Below are positions 38,158 through 45,528 of a stretch of DNA of 64,000 nt, in pieces. Each line of letters begins with the position of its first letter. The stretch's first letter is position 1. Origin of the DNA: Tenacibaculum aiptasiae (GTDB lineage: Bacteria; Bacteroidota; Bacteroidia; Flavobacteriales; Flavobacteriaceae); the NCBI RefSeq assembly GCF_008806755.1, contig NZ_WAAU01000012.1, forward strand, positions 220-64,219, written 5' to 3'. The notes beneath the pieces were generated by a model, which saw only the letters and a list, made by a program, of their open reading frames with translations, made no database searches and was not told the DNA's origin. The position numbers and the translations under genes are program-made.

Positions 38158-38361
38158 CCAAAGCGCCTCTACAAACTCCTTATCTACCTTTTTTTAGGTT
38201 ATTTTAGTCCCATTACTCACTTATTCTTTAACAATACTAGTTATACCCCTTGTAAAATCATCAGTGAGCTTTACTGAAAGAAAAACTTAAGAAAACCATA
38301 ATCTTTTTTTGCTATATTCGAAAACTCTTAAAAATTGCACACATACATAAGTTACCATACA
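38158..38361 (+). repeat. Type B attC-like element E8b, directly after E8a
   Basis: It holds one degenerate hairpin unit (ATCATCAGTGAGCTTTACTG), the TATATTCGAAAAC block, and the end ACATAAG^TTACCATACATT. Two elements lie head to tail here with no gene between them, which suggests a lost or empty cassette. E8a and E8b together fill the 366-bp gap between genes. Confidence 0.65.
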
Positions 38362-38374
38362 TTTAGAAGCTACA

Positions 38375-39010
38375 TTGAGAAACTGGAAAAACATAGAATG
38401 GATATTTGAAAAGGATGGAGCCTTAAGGGATATCTATGTTCAAAACGCAACAATTTCGGATTGGAAAAAAGTGGTTGACTTATTAAACTCTGATTACAAA
38501 TTGACTTTTGGAGTTTATGAAGATAATTTGACAGACAAAATTGATTTTGAATATGTGAAAATAATGTTTGCGGACGAAACTGGCGAACTGGAAACCAAAT
38601 CTGCAACAATTGATTTGGATGAAATTATTGTCAAGTGCTACTTCTTTCTTATCGACCAAATTGAGTTTGATATTAACCCGTGCGATATACACTCAGAAAT
38701 AGAACTGAAAAAGGTAACGGATTTTATGACTGTAATCAGTACGAAATTAGGAAAACAAATAACACTTTGTGGAGAAAATCAACCTGAATTTCCATTTATA
38801 AAAATTGATTCTAAAAAAGGGATTGAAAAAATTCTAACTGAGAAAGATGCTCAAAACTTATGGAAAATATCAGATCAAAAAGCTAGTAAATTTACACAGC
38901 TTAAATCAAAAATACTTATGAAGTATTTTCCTAAATTATTTGAGAAAAAAATATTAGAAAGTGCGAATAGAGAATATCAATCAACACCGAAAGAAAAAAA
39001 CCTGTGGTAA
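38375..39010 (+). CDS. Hypothetical protein
   Basis: 211 aa from a TTG start; no ATG lies in frame nearby. The sequence opens RNWKNIEWIFEKDGALRDIYVQNATISDWKKVVDLLNSDYKLTFG, then an acidic stretch and a second domain (FDINPCDIHSEIELKKVTDFMTVISTKLGKQITLCGENQPEFPFIKID). It is soluble, with no signal peptide. The start TISDWKKVVDLLN pattern resembles small proteins found near polymorphic-toxin immunity genes, but I do not recognise the family. Confidence 0.6.
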   Translation: MRNWKNIEWIFEKDGALRDIYVQNATISDWKKVVDLLNSDYKLTFGVYEDNLTDKIDFEYVKIMFADETGELETKSATIDLDEIIVKCYFFLIDQIEFDINPCDIHSEIELKKVTDFMTVISTKLGKQITLCGENQPEFPFIKIDSKKGIEKILTEKDAQNLWKISDQKASKFTQLKSKILMKYFPKLFEKKILESANREYQSTPKEKNLW

Positions 39011-39046
39011 TAATGTATAACCACAATTACACTAAACGTTATACTC
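39003..39046 (+). repeat. Minimal attC-like element E9
   Basis: About 44 bp: GGTAATAAT, then GTATAAC (39015-39021) and its perfect inverted copy GTTATAC (39038-39044), where the second starts at the expected cut point G^TTATAC. The left box mirrors the start of the preceding cassette (GTTACCATACA) at most positions. Confidence 0.65.
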
Positions 39047-39052
39047 AATTAA

Positions 39053-39385
39053 ATGCAGATACCAATAAAAAACATATGGATTGAAAGTGAAGAAAAAGAA
39101 CCAATCATCGGTGGAGTTAAAGAAACGAATGACATCTCTGACGTAATTGTTACATTTAATGATAACAGTAGGTATGTTGCTACATTATTTACCTACGAAA
39201 ACATAGAGTTTCTAAGACAGAAACATAAAAAGACTGGAGAATGTTTACATGGTCAATATTTTTGGGCAAGTGATATGGTTCTTGTCGAACGAATCAACAG
39301 ATTTGAAATTGAAAAACTAATAAACCATCTAATTGACACAGAACAATTTGACTCTATTTTTAATAAATATAAACCTTTAGCTTAA
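39053..39385 (+). CDS. Small hypothetical protein
   Basis: 110 aa, soluble: IPIKNIWIESEEKEPIIGGVKETNDISDVIVTFNDNSRYVATLFTYENIEFLRQKHKKTGECLHGQYFWASDMVLVERINRFEIEKLINHLI in overview. A beta-strand-rich first half (VIVTFNDNSRYVATLFTYENI) precedes a helix. No named family is recognised; such small soluble proteins often turn out to be immunity or anti-restriction-type genes. Confidence 0.6.
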   Translation: MQIPIKNIWIESEEKEPIIGGVKETNDISDVIVTFNDNSRYVATLFTYENIEFLRQKHKKTGECLHGQYFWASDMVLVERINRFEIEKLINHLIDTEQFDSIFNKYKPLA

Positions 39386-39420
39386 GAAAATATCCTGCCC
39401 TCTATATAAAAGTATATTAA

Positions 39421-39484
39421 AACGTATTCAACAACAAACACTCAAGACACATAAAAGTTTCGCATATAAACAAGTTATCACACA
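39421..39484 (+). repeat. Partial attC-like element E10
   Basis: CGTATTCAACAACAAACACTC at the left, then CACATAAAAGTTTCGCATATAAACAAG^TTATCACAC, the right end of type B elements. The bases TTATCACAC are mirrored as GTGTAGTAA at the end of this cassette (40691-40699), 7 of 9 bases. Confidence 0.55.
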
Positions 39485-39498
39485 TTCGAGAAAACCAT

Positions 39499-40686
39499 AT
39501 GACTTTTGAATTAAACAATAAACAACGTAAATACTTAGGCTTAGAATTAGTTGCAAACAATTGGGAAAAAGTCATCCTTAAAGGAGATTCAAGTCGACCG
39601 AGTTCAATTTTATACTTTGACAAAAACACAATTAAAAAGCAAGTAATTTCAACTGAATTAATATACTCCGAAATTCAATACAATGAGGAAACTAAAAACA
39701 GAGAATTTCTACTTCCAAAAACTCATAAAGGGAAACCCAAAAAACTTACTTCCTCAACATTAGAGTCAAAAACACCAATAGGTACTTATTTTAATTTTGG
39801 AATTAATGGAATAACGATTGGAAATCACACCACTCAAAATACATTTTATTCAACCCATTTTGAGAACATAAAGTTTAAAAATATTGAGGACTTAAAAAGT
39901 TGGCTTGCTGATTATATTAAAGACTCTACCCCTGAAGATTTGAAATCAATTGAACAATTCTCTTCAAAAAAAAGAAAAAGGATAAAACTAAAAGAAGGTG
40001 ATTTCTTTGCTTTCAAAGTTGATAGAAGAAATTATGGATTTGGACGACTGATTTACGATTTGAGACCCTTAAGAAAGGATTCAAAGTTTAAGGCTAATAA
40101 AAATTATGGAATAATGAACCTTATGACTCAACCTCTTGTCATTAAAGTTTACCATTTTATAGCCCCAACTAAAGAAATCGATTTAGAACAACTGAAAACA
40201 AAAAAATCAATTCCTGCTCAATATATTATGGACAATGTTTTGTTTTATGGAGATTATGAGGTAATTGGAAACCTACCTTTATCAGAATTAGAATATGATT
40301 TTCCTATTTCTTATTCCAAAAGCATTCATTATGGAGATTTTGACACTATTTATTTACAATATGGACTTATATATAAAGAAACCACATCAAAGAAATACAA
40401 TAAGTATTTAGCGATTGAAAATCCAGATAAAAATGCCAAAAGTTGGGAGAAAATATTAAAGTCAAATCCTTATAGAATGGAATCGATTGGGGCAACTGTA
40501 AATTTTAACAAAGAAACATTAGATAATTGTATCAAAACAAATTCTAATCAACCATATTGGGAGGCTGAATTTTATGAATTAGAAGCTGACTTGAGAAATC
40601 CAAAAAACGAAAACGCTAAAAAAGACATTTTTGAATTCTTCAATCTAGATCCGAATGGAACATATTATGAAAATTTAAAAAAATAA
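39499..40686 (+). CDS. Imm26-like immunity-type protein
   Basis: 395 aa, soluble. The middle part (about 155-260) has KEGDFFAFKVDRRNYGFGRLIYDLRPL, the start of an Imm26 domain (usually xGDxFxxxLxxxxYGxGRVL), followed by beta strands and a DNVLFYGDYEVIGNLPLSE segment typical of that family. The N-terminal 150 residues (NNKQRKYLGLELVANNWEKVILK) are a second domain I do not recognise. Imm26 proteins neutralise toxins of polymorphic-toxin systems, but I see no matching toxin in the window. Confidence 0.6.
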   Translation: MTFELNNKQRKYLGLELVANNWEKVILKGDSSRPSSILYFDKNTIKKQVISTELIYSEIQYNEETKNREFLLPKTHKGKPKKLTSSTLESKTPIGTYFNFGINGITIGNHTTQNTFYSTHFENIKFKNIEDLKSWLADYIKDSTPEDLKSIEQFSSKKRKRIKLKEGDFFAFKVDRRNYGFGRLIYDLRPLRKDSKFKANKNYGIMNLMTQPLVIKVYHFIAPTKEIDLEQLKTKKSIPAQYIMDNVLFYGDYEVIGNLPLSELEYDFPISYSKSIHYGDFDTIYLQYGLIYKETTSKKYNKYLAIENPDKNAKSWEKILKSNPYRMESIGATVNFNKETLDNCIKTNSNQPYWEAEFYELEADLRNPKNENAKKDIFEFFNLDPNGTYYENLKK

Positions 40687-40690
40687 AAAC

Positions 40691-40829
40691 GTGTAGTAAC
40701 AAAGTGTATAGTTAATTGCTATTTCTTACTAAACTAAAGATAAGTGATCTTTCTATAAAGCTAGTCTTTAACTCTAATTTTGTACATTTAAACACGCAAC
40801 AAACCATACACAAAACTATTGGCAACAAT
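40691..40829 (+). repeat. Type A attC-like element E11
   Basis: GTGTAGTAACAAAGTGTATAG at the left and CATACACAAAACTA^TTGGCAACAAT at the right, with inner arms GTGTATA and CATACAC. The apparent start of the next gene in this element (TTG 40716) is an artefact. Confidence 0.65.
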
Positions 40830-40844
40830 AAAAAACCAATCTTA

Positions 40845-41474
40845 ATGGAGTGGTACAGAAAAAAATCTTGGAGTGAAAAAGATAAGGAAGAGTTTTTTAA
40901 TAGACTTAAAAGAGCCAGAAAATACAATAGAGCTCAATATTTAAAAATTCAAGCTATCGAATTAATTGAAACTAATAATCTTAAACTATTGGATATTGCC
41001 GAGTCTTTATTGAATAAAATGTTGAATGAATATTCTGAAGAAAAATCTCAAATAAGCTCTGCACTAAATTCATTAGGAGATATTTATCTTAAACAGAATG
41101 AAATTGAAAAGGCTATAGAATTTTACAGAAAATCAATTGATTTTGAAAAAAATTTTCCGAATGTAAAAACTCAATCATATTTAGAATACTCTGAACTAAT
41201 TATAAAGAACAATAAGCTTGAGGAGTTTGATTTTGTTGAAACAATAATTTTAGAAAGATTTGATGATATAATTTTTCCAATTGAGAAGTATAAAACTGCT
41301 TCAATACTTTCAATAGTATATGAAAAAAAAGGACTGAAAGAATCATCTACAAAATATGCTGAAATTGCAGAACAAAATGCGAATAAAGAAACATCAGGAT
41401 TGAGATATCATCAACATCTTGGACTTGTAAATAAACGAATTAATTGGCTTGACAGGTTAGTAAAAAGAAAATAA
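40845..41474 (+). CDS. TPR-like helical protein
   Basis: 209 aa from the ATG at 40845, 15 bp after the element. TPR-type helices are visible: ALNSLGDIYLKQNEIEKAIEFYRKSIDFEKNFPNV and KYKTASILSIVYEKKGLKESSTKYAEIAEQNANKE. It starts MEWYRKKSWSEKDKEEFFNRLKRARKYNRAQYLKIQAIELI. No signal peptide is present, so it is probably a cytoplasmic scaffold protein of unknown partner. Confidence 0.7.
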   Translation: MEWYRKKSWSEKDKEEFFNRLKRARKYNRAQYLKIQAIELIETNNLKLLDIAESLLNKMLNEYSEEKSQISSALNSLGDIYLKQNEIEKAIEFYRKSIDFEKNFPNVKTQSYLEYSELIIKNNKLEEFDFVETIILERFDDIIFPIEKYKTASILSIVYEKKGLKESSTKYAEIAEQNANKETSGLRYHQHLGLVNKRINWLDRLVKRK

Positions 41475-41623
41475 ACTGGTATCAACAAAGAACTGAGCAA
41501 AAAAACATTGTTGGCGGATTTTTCCAAGGGTCTAAATCACATAGACAAACTAAAACTTGTCCTTTTTAACTAACTTACGCTTAAAAAACCAAAAATGTTC
41601 CTTAGCCTGAACATTGTGTGCAA
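41475..41623 (+). repeat. attC-like element E12 of a separate family (type D)
   Basis: CTGGTATCAACAAAGAACTGAGC at the left, an inner GGCGGATTTTTCC, TTAACTAACTTACGCTTAAAAAACC in the middle, and CCTGAACA^TTGTGTGCAATA at the right. It does not share the type A or B core. Confidence 0.6.
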
Positions 41624-41624
41624 T

Positions 41625-42059
41625 ATGAAAATAAAAAAAATAGATATCATATTTCAAGAATCGGAAGTCGAACAGGTCTTCCAAAAACTTATATCTGATT
41701 GGAATGAATTGACTGATTTCTATAATAAGGAAGTGAAGTTTGACTATGAAGATCCTAGTGATCGATTGGCTTACATTGACATTGCAGACATTTCCAGATT
41801 TATCGTTGATAAGAAAAAATTAGGGCAAACTGAAAATTTTGAGACCTTCTTCAAGAATGTTGAAGAATTAATGATTTTTGGAGACGATTATGTTAAGAAT
41901 TTGATTGTAGTTGGGTTATTTGAAGGAATTCAAAACATAGGAGGTTCTGAAATTGACTATTATAAATCCTTTGATAAATGGTTAAAAACAAACTCATTAA
42001 AAGCTTGGAAGAACTTGATAGATAGCTGGGAAGGTTTGGACTGGAAAAAGACTAATTAA
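41625..42059 (+). CDS. Hypothetical protein, immunity-like
   Basis: 144 aa from the ATG at 41625; a start 30 bases upstream lies inside the element. It is soluble and helical: FQKLISDWNELTDFYNKEVKF, LAYIDIADISRFIVDKKKLGQTENFETFFKNVEELMIFGDDYVKNLIVVGLFEGIQNIG. This pattern resembles small immunity proteins next to contact-dependent toxins (DUF7674-like), but the family call is weak. Confidence 0.55.
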   Translation: MKIKKIDIIFQESEVEQVFQKLISDWNELTDFYNKEVKFDYEDPSDRLAYIDIADISRFIVDKKKLGQTENFETFFKNVEELMIFGDDYVKNLIVVGLFEGIQNIGGSEIDYYKSFDKWLKTNSLKAWKNLIDSWEGLDWKKTN

Positions 42060-42090
42060 AACCAAAAGATTTTAATTAAAAGTAAATAAA

Positions 42091-42275
42091 CTCCCTACAA
42101 CAATAATTATAAATAATTGCTTATTCTCACCTATTCTTTAACGATACTACTTATAATTCTTATGAAATCATCAGCGAGCTTCGCTGATAGAAAAACTTAT
42201 TCTTTTTTATACTATATTCGAGAACTAAAAAAATTGTGAATATTCTGAGTTTTATTAAAAGATCGAAAAGTATAA
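42091..42275 (+). repeat. Type B attC-like element E13
   Basis: CTCCCTACAACAATAATTATAA.. TTGC at the left, one AGCGAGCTTCGCT hairpin unit at 42173, then the conserved TATATTCGAGAACT.. GTGAATATTCTGAG block. The right end has diverged (GATCGAAAAGTATAAGATTC), because the next gene's start codon lies inside this block. Confidence 0.6.
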
Positions 42276-43303
42276 GATTCATCAAATCAATATTGATTCT
42301 AATCATTTTGGTTTCTTGCCAAAATAAAAAAAATAAAAAAGCTGAAAATAGCCAGATGATATTTGGAACAAAAACACTTAAAATTCAACCGATAATTAGC
42401 CTTTCAGAAAAACTTGAGAATGAAGATGAGATTATGTCTGTTTCAGTCGATCAGAAAGGAATAAATGTCTTAATAATTCATTCTGTATCTCAATACAAAA
42501 CTGAAAATGGAATGTTTGCATTTATAAAATCTGACAAACCTAAAAACTATACATTTATTCGTTTTGATTTAAAAGGAAATGAAATTTTTAAAACTTTAAT
42601 AAAAGATGAATATTACAATTTTCATTATGTGAATTTCTTGCCAACGAAAGAGATTCTGCTTGTCTGTGGACGCAGCAGATTCAAAAATGAAAATGAAATA
42701 GACAAAAATGCTCGGGTTTATAACCTTAAAGGAAAATTATTAAGAGACTTTATTGCTGGAGACGGAATTCAAGATATCCAAATTGATAACGATGGAAATA
42801 TATGGGCTTCGTATTTTGATGAGGGAATATTTGGAAATTACGGATGGAACGAGCCAATTGGAACACCTGGACTAATATGTTGGAATAAAAACGGACAAAA
42901 AATTTGGGAATTCAAACCAACTAATGGACTTGACTATATGGCAGATTGTTATGCTATGAATATAGATTCTGATAACAACACTTGGTTTTACTATTACGCA
43001 GAATTTCCTCTTGTCAAACTTAATAACTCAAAACAAATTAAGTTTTGGAATACTGATATTCGAGGTTCAAGTTCTTTAAATATTTCTGGTAATAAAGTGC
43101 TTATGGCAGATGGATATTATGAGGATAATTTTATTTTATTTGAGGTAAAAGGAAATAAATTAAAGAAAATAAATAAGGTTGAGTTCAAAAACGAGGAAAA
43201 CCAAGAGTTGAACAAACGAAATTACATTACCAGTTTTGGCTCTAATATCGGTTTTCTAAAAGAGAACAAAATCTATTTAACTAATATGAACGTAATAAAA
43301 TAA
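42236..43303 (+). CDS. Lipoprotein with propeller-like repeats, N-terminus encoded by the repeat element
   Basis: 355 aa. The GTG start and the first residues (MNILSFIKRSKS) lie in the conserved block of element E13; without them no signal peptide start exists, so the gene appears to have captured element sequence. A lipobox follows (LIILVSCQ, C28). The rest resembles a beta-propeller: DNDGNIWASYFDEGIFGNYGWNEP, GLICWNKNGQKIWEFKP, DSDNNTWFYYYAEFPLVKL. It is probably an outer- or inner-membrane lipoprotein of unknown function. Confidence 0.65.
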   Translation: MNILSFIKRSKSIRFIKSILILIILVSCQNKKNKKAENSQMIFGTKTLKIQPIISLSEKLENEDEIMSVSVDQKGINVLIIHSVSQYKTENGMFAFIKSDKPKNYTFIRFDLKGNEIFKTLIKDEYYNFHYVNFLPTKEILLVCGRSRFKNENEIDKNARVYNLKGKLLRDFIAGDGIQDIQIDNDGNIWASYFDEGIFGNYGWNEPIGTPGLICWNKNGQKIWEFKPTNGLDYMADCYAMNIDSDNNTWFYYYAEFPLVKLNNSKQIKFWNTDIRGSSSLNISGNKVLMADGYYEDNFILFEVKGNKLKKINKVEFKNEENQELNKRNYITSFGSNIGFLKENKIYLTNMNVIK

Positions 43304-43305
43304 CT

Positions 43306-43340
43306 ACCAACAAAAATGGTCATAAGTATTTATAAATAAC
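43306..43340 (+). repeat. Possible short element E14
   Basis: CTACCAACAAAAATGGTCATAAG.. TTATAAATAAC fills most of the 40 bp between two genes. The CTACCAACA box resembles left boxes of other elements, but the right box is unclear. Confidence 0.3.
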
Positions 43341-43343
43341 AAA

Positions 43344-43820
43344 ATGAAATATTACTCAATTGTAGCAATCCTCATTTTCCTTATGTCTTGTACAAATAAG
43401 CGAACTGAAATAATATTGAATGCAGAAAATGTTGATGGACTAACTACTGAAGCAAACATAACCCTAAACGGATTTGAAATTGGAAAAGTAGAAGACTTGA
43501 ATTTAACCTCAGAAGGAACAATTGATATAAAATGTAAATTAAAATCTGACATTAAAATTCCAGTTGATTCTAAATTTGCAATTGAAAGCATCAATTTACT
43601 TGGCTCTAAAGGAATCTTCGTCAAATTAGGAGAAAGTTCTGAGAACTTGAAAAATGGAGACAATATCAAACTTTCAAAAATTGAACCAACAAACTTAGAA
43701 GATTCTTTAGCAATTAAAGTTGGAGATTTCCTAAAGAGTTTAACAAGCAAACAAAAACAAGATTCAATTTTGATTGAGTTACGCAGACTTAATGATAATC
43801 TTGAAAAACAGCATAAATAA
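43344..43820 (+). CDS. MlaD/MCE-like lipoprotein
   Basis: 158 aa. A lipobox (FLMSC, C16) precedes an MCE-type domain (about 24-120): AENVDGLTTEANITLNGFEIGKVEDLNLTSEG, then KSDIKIPVDSKFAIESINLLGSKGIFVKLGES, close to the MlaD pattern in which FxxvxGLxxGaxVxlnGvxiGkV is followed by ixxxgllGxxyixl. A short helical tail follows. MlaD proteins carry lipids between the membranes; a single small lipoprotein outside an mla operon is unusual. Confidence 0.7.
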   Translation: MKYYSIVAILIFLMSCTNKRTEIILNAENVDGLTTEANITLNGFEIGKVEDLNLTSEGTIDIKCKLKSDIKIPVDSKFAIESINLLGSKGIFVKLGESSENLKNGDNIKLSKIEPTNLEDSLAIKVGDFLKSLTSKQKQDSILIELRRLNDNLEKQHK

Positions 43821-43840
43821 AAAGTAAAAGGAGTTTTTAA

Positions 43841-43987
43841 GGAACTATAACATCTTCTTTATTTATATTGCATGTTATAAAATTGCTAAAAATAAACGGA
43901 CCTATTTTATTAAAAATTCCACATAGCAAACCAAATTAGATACATACTAGGAACAAAGTTCCTCATATAAACAAGTTAGCTACAATT
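43841..43987 (+). repeat. Type B-like attC-like element E15
   Basis: GGAACTATAACATC at the left and CAAATTAGATACATAC.. GGAACAAAGTTCC.. TATAAACAAG^TTAGCTACAATT at the right. The bases TTAGCTACAATT (43976-43987) are the exact reverse complement of AATTGTAGCTAA at 44428-44439, the end of the same cassette. Confidence 0.7.
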
Positions 43988-43994
43988 TAAAAAA

Positions 43995-44435
43995 ATGAAT
44001 GTTAATCATATACTAACCCAAGATTATATTGAGATAAATGGATATAAAATTTTTATTGGAAATAGTTTTAAGGAAATAGAAACTAAAATAAAATCAACAC
44101 TTTTTATTTCTCAAAAAAACAATGACTCCACAATTGTATCTGAAGGAGATTTTCAACTTCATTTTAAAGAGAATCTTTTTTATATGTGGACTATTTCTCC
44201 TTACAAATCATTCTTGTTTTTTGATAAAACTAAAAGGAAACTTAACGGAATAAAATTCAATCAGTTTCTTAAAATTTTATTTAAGGAAAAAATAAAATGG
44301 GAATTCAATCAAGAATTAACTTTTTCAGACCAAATTTCAATACAACTTGAAAACAAAGTAAATTTTATATTTGGGTTTGACGAAAAAAACAGAAAAGGTC
44401 ATTTAGGTAAAATTGGATTAACAAAACAATTGTAG
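43995..44435 (+). CDS. Hypothetical protein, stop codon inside the next element
   Basis: 146 aa, soluble: NHILTQDYIEINGYKIFIGNSFKEIETKIKSTLFISQKN, then GDFQLHFKENLFYMWTISPYKSFLFFDKTKRKLNGIKF. The stop codon TAG (44433-44435) lies inside the left box of element E16 (AATTGTAGCTAAC), as is common in integron cassettes. The family is not recognised. Confidence 0.6.
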   Translation: MNVNHILTQDYIEINGYKIFIGNSFKEIETKIKSTLFISQKNNDSTIVSEGDFQLHFKENLFYMWTISPYKSFLFFDKTKRKLNGIKFNQFLKILFKEKIKWEFNQELTFSDQISIQLENKVNFIFGFDEKNRKGHLGKIGLTKQL

Positions 44436-44570
44436 CTAACACCGTATAAAATTAATTGCTGGTTTTGGCATACTTACAAAACTCTAAACTAACCTTATGT
44501 CTATGATCTATTTACTTATTTTAGTGCTTTAAACAAGCAGCTAATCTTATACATCAACATTAACCATAAT
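44428..44570 (+). repeat. Type A attC-like element E16
   Basis: The left box AATTGTAGCTAAC (44428-44440) mirrors the start of this cassette perfectly. CCGTATAA (about 44443-44449) pairs with TTATAC near 44547. The right end CATCAACA^TTAACCATA sets the start of the next cassette, which ends with the mirror TATGGCTAA (8 of 9). Confidence 0.85.
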
Positions 44571-44585
44571 ATTGAAAAACGAAAA

Positions 44586-45254
44586 ATGACAAAGCAAGAA
44601 TATGCAAAGTATTTAGGACAAATTATTAATGAAGATATTGATATTGACTCAAATGATTTGAGTTGTCAATTTTATGGGTATTTTCAATATTTTATGCCTG
44701 ATGGAAATGGGCTTGAAAAAGTTTTTAGACCTATCATAAACGGGAATTTATATTTTGAGAGATTAATTAAAATATATAGTGCAACTGAAGAAAGATTTAA
44801 CGAATTATCGAAAGAGGGAAAATCACCAGGTTATTTTTGCCCAAATCCGAGTGAAAATAAGGAATTACTAATATTAAACGGAGAAAAATATATAGAGAAT
44901 TTAAAACTATTCTCTGAAATAGTTACCGACCAGGAGTTTATCGATACAATGGCGGAAATAAAAACTATTGAAATAACTGAATCTGACAAAAGAACTAATG
45001 AAAATGATACTAATGCAATAATTTATGATTCAATATCAGACTGGTTTATAGACAATACTGATTTTGATTCAATTATTAAAATATTGGATGAAGCATATTA
45101 TTCAATTAATTGTGACTATAACCTTTCACATTATTTTCAGTATCCGAGCTATCAAGACAAGTTGGAATTTGATTTATTTGCTCCTTATTTTGAAATTTGG
45201 AAAATGGGTTATTATTGTTGGTTTGACGAAGGAAAGTTAATTATCGGAAAATAA
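44586..45254 (+). CDS. Hypothetical protein
   Basis: 222 aa, soluble and acidic: TKQEYAKYLGQIINEDIDIDSNDLSCQFYGYFQYFMPDG, GKSPGYFCPNPSENKELLILNGEKYIENLKLFSEIV, then an acidic linker. No family is recognised. It is the only gene in the cassette between E16 and E17. Confidence 0.6.
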   Translation: MTKQEYAKYLGQIINEDIDIDSNDLSCQFYGYFQYFMPDGNGLEKVFRPIINGNLYFERLIKIYSATEERFNELSKEGKSPGYFCPNPSENKELLILNGEKYIENLKLFSEIVTDQEFIDTMAEIKTIEITESDKRTNENDTNAIIYDSISDWFIDNTDFDSIIKILDEAYYSINCDYNLSHYFQYPSYQDKLEFDLFAPYFEIWKMGYYCWFDEGKLIIGK

Positions 45255-45258
45255 AAAC

Positions 45259-45517
45259 TATGGCTAACAATAACTACAAGTAATTGCTTATTCTCGCCTA
45301 TTCTTTAACAATACTAGTTATAATTCTTGCGAAACCTTCAACGAGCTTCGCTGATAGAATGAACTTAAGAAAACCATATTCTTTTTTATGCTATATTCGA
45401 AAACTAAAAAAATTGTAAATATTTTGAGTTTTATTAAAACACCTAAAAATTATGTATAGCCAGACATATTAGGTTAATAACAGGAACAAAATTCCGTATA
45501 TAAACGAGTTATAACAC
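45259..45517 (+). repeat. Type B attC-like element E17
   Basis: TATGGCTAACAATAACTAC.. AATTGCTTATTCTC at the left, one hairpin unit (AACGAGCTTCGCTG at 45340), the TATATTCGAAAAC.. GTAAATATTTTGAG block, ATGTATAGCCAGACATATTAGG, then GGAACAAAATTCCGTATATAAACGAG^TTATAACAC. Confidence 0.8.
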
Positions 45518-45528
45518 ATTAAAACGAA

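Noticed and set aside
40716-40844. N-terminal extension of the TPR-like protein from a TTG
   Set aside because: The extension would be encoded by element E11; the ATG at 40845 starts right after the element and the protein reads well from there.
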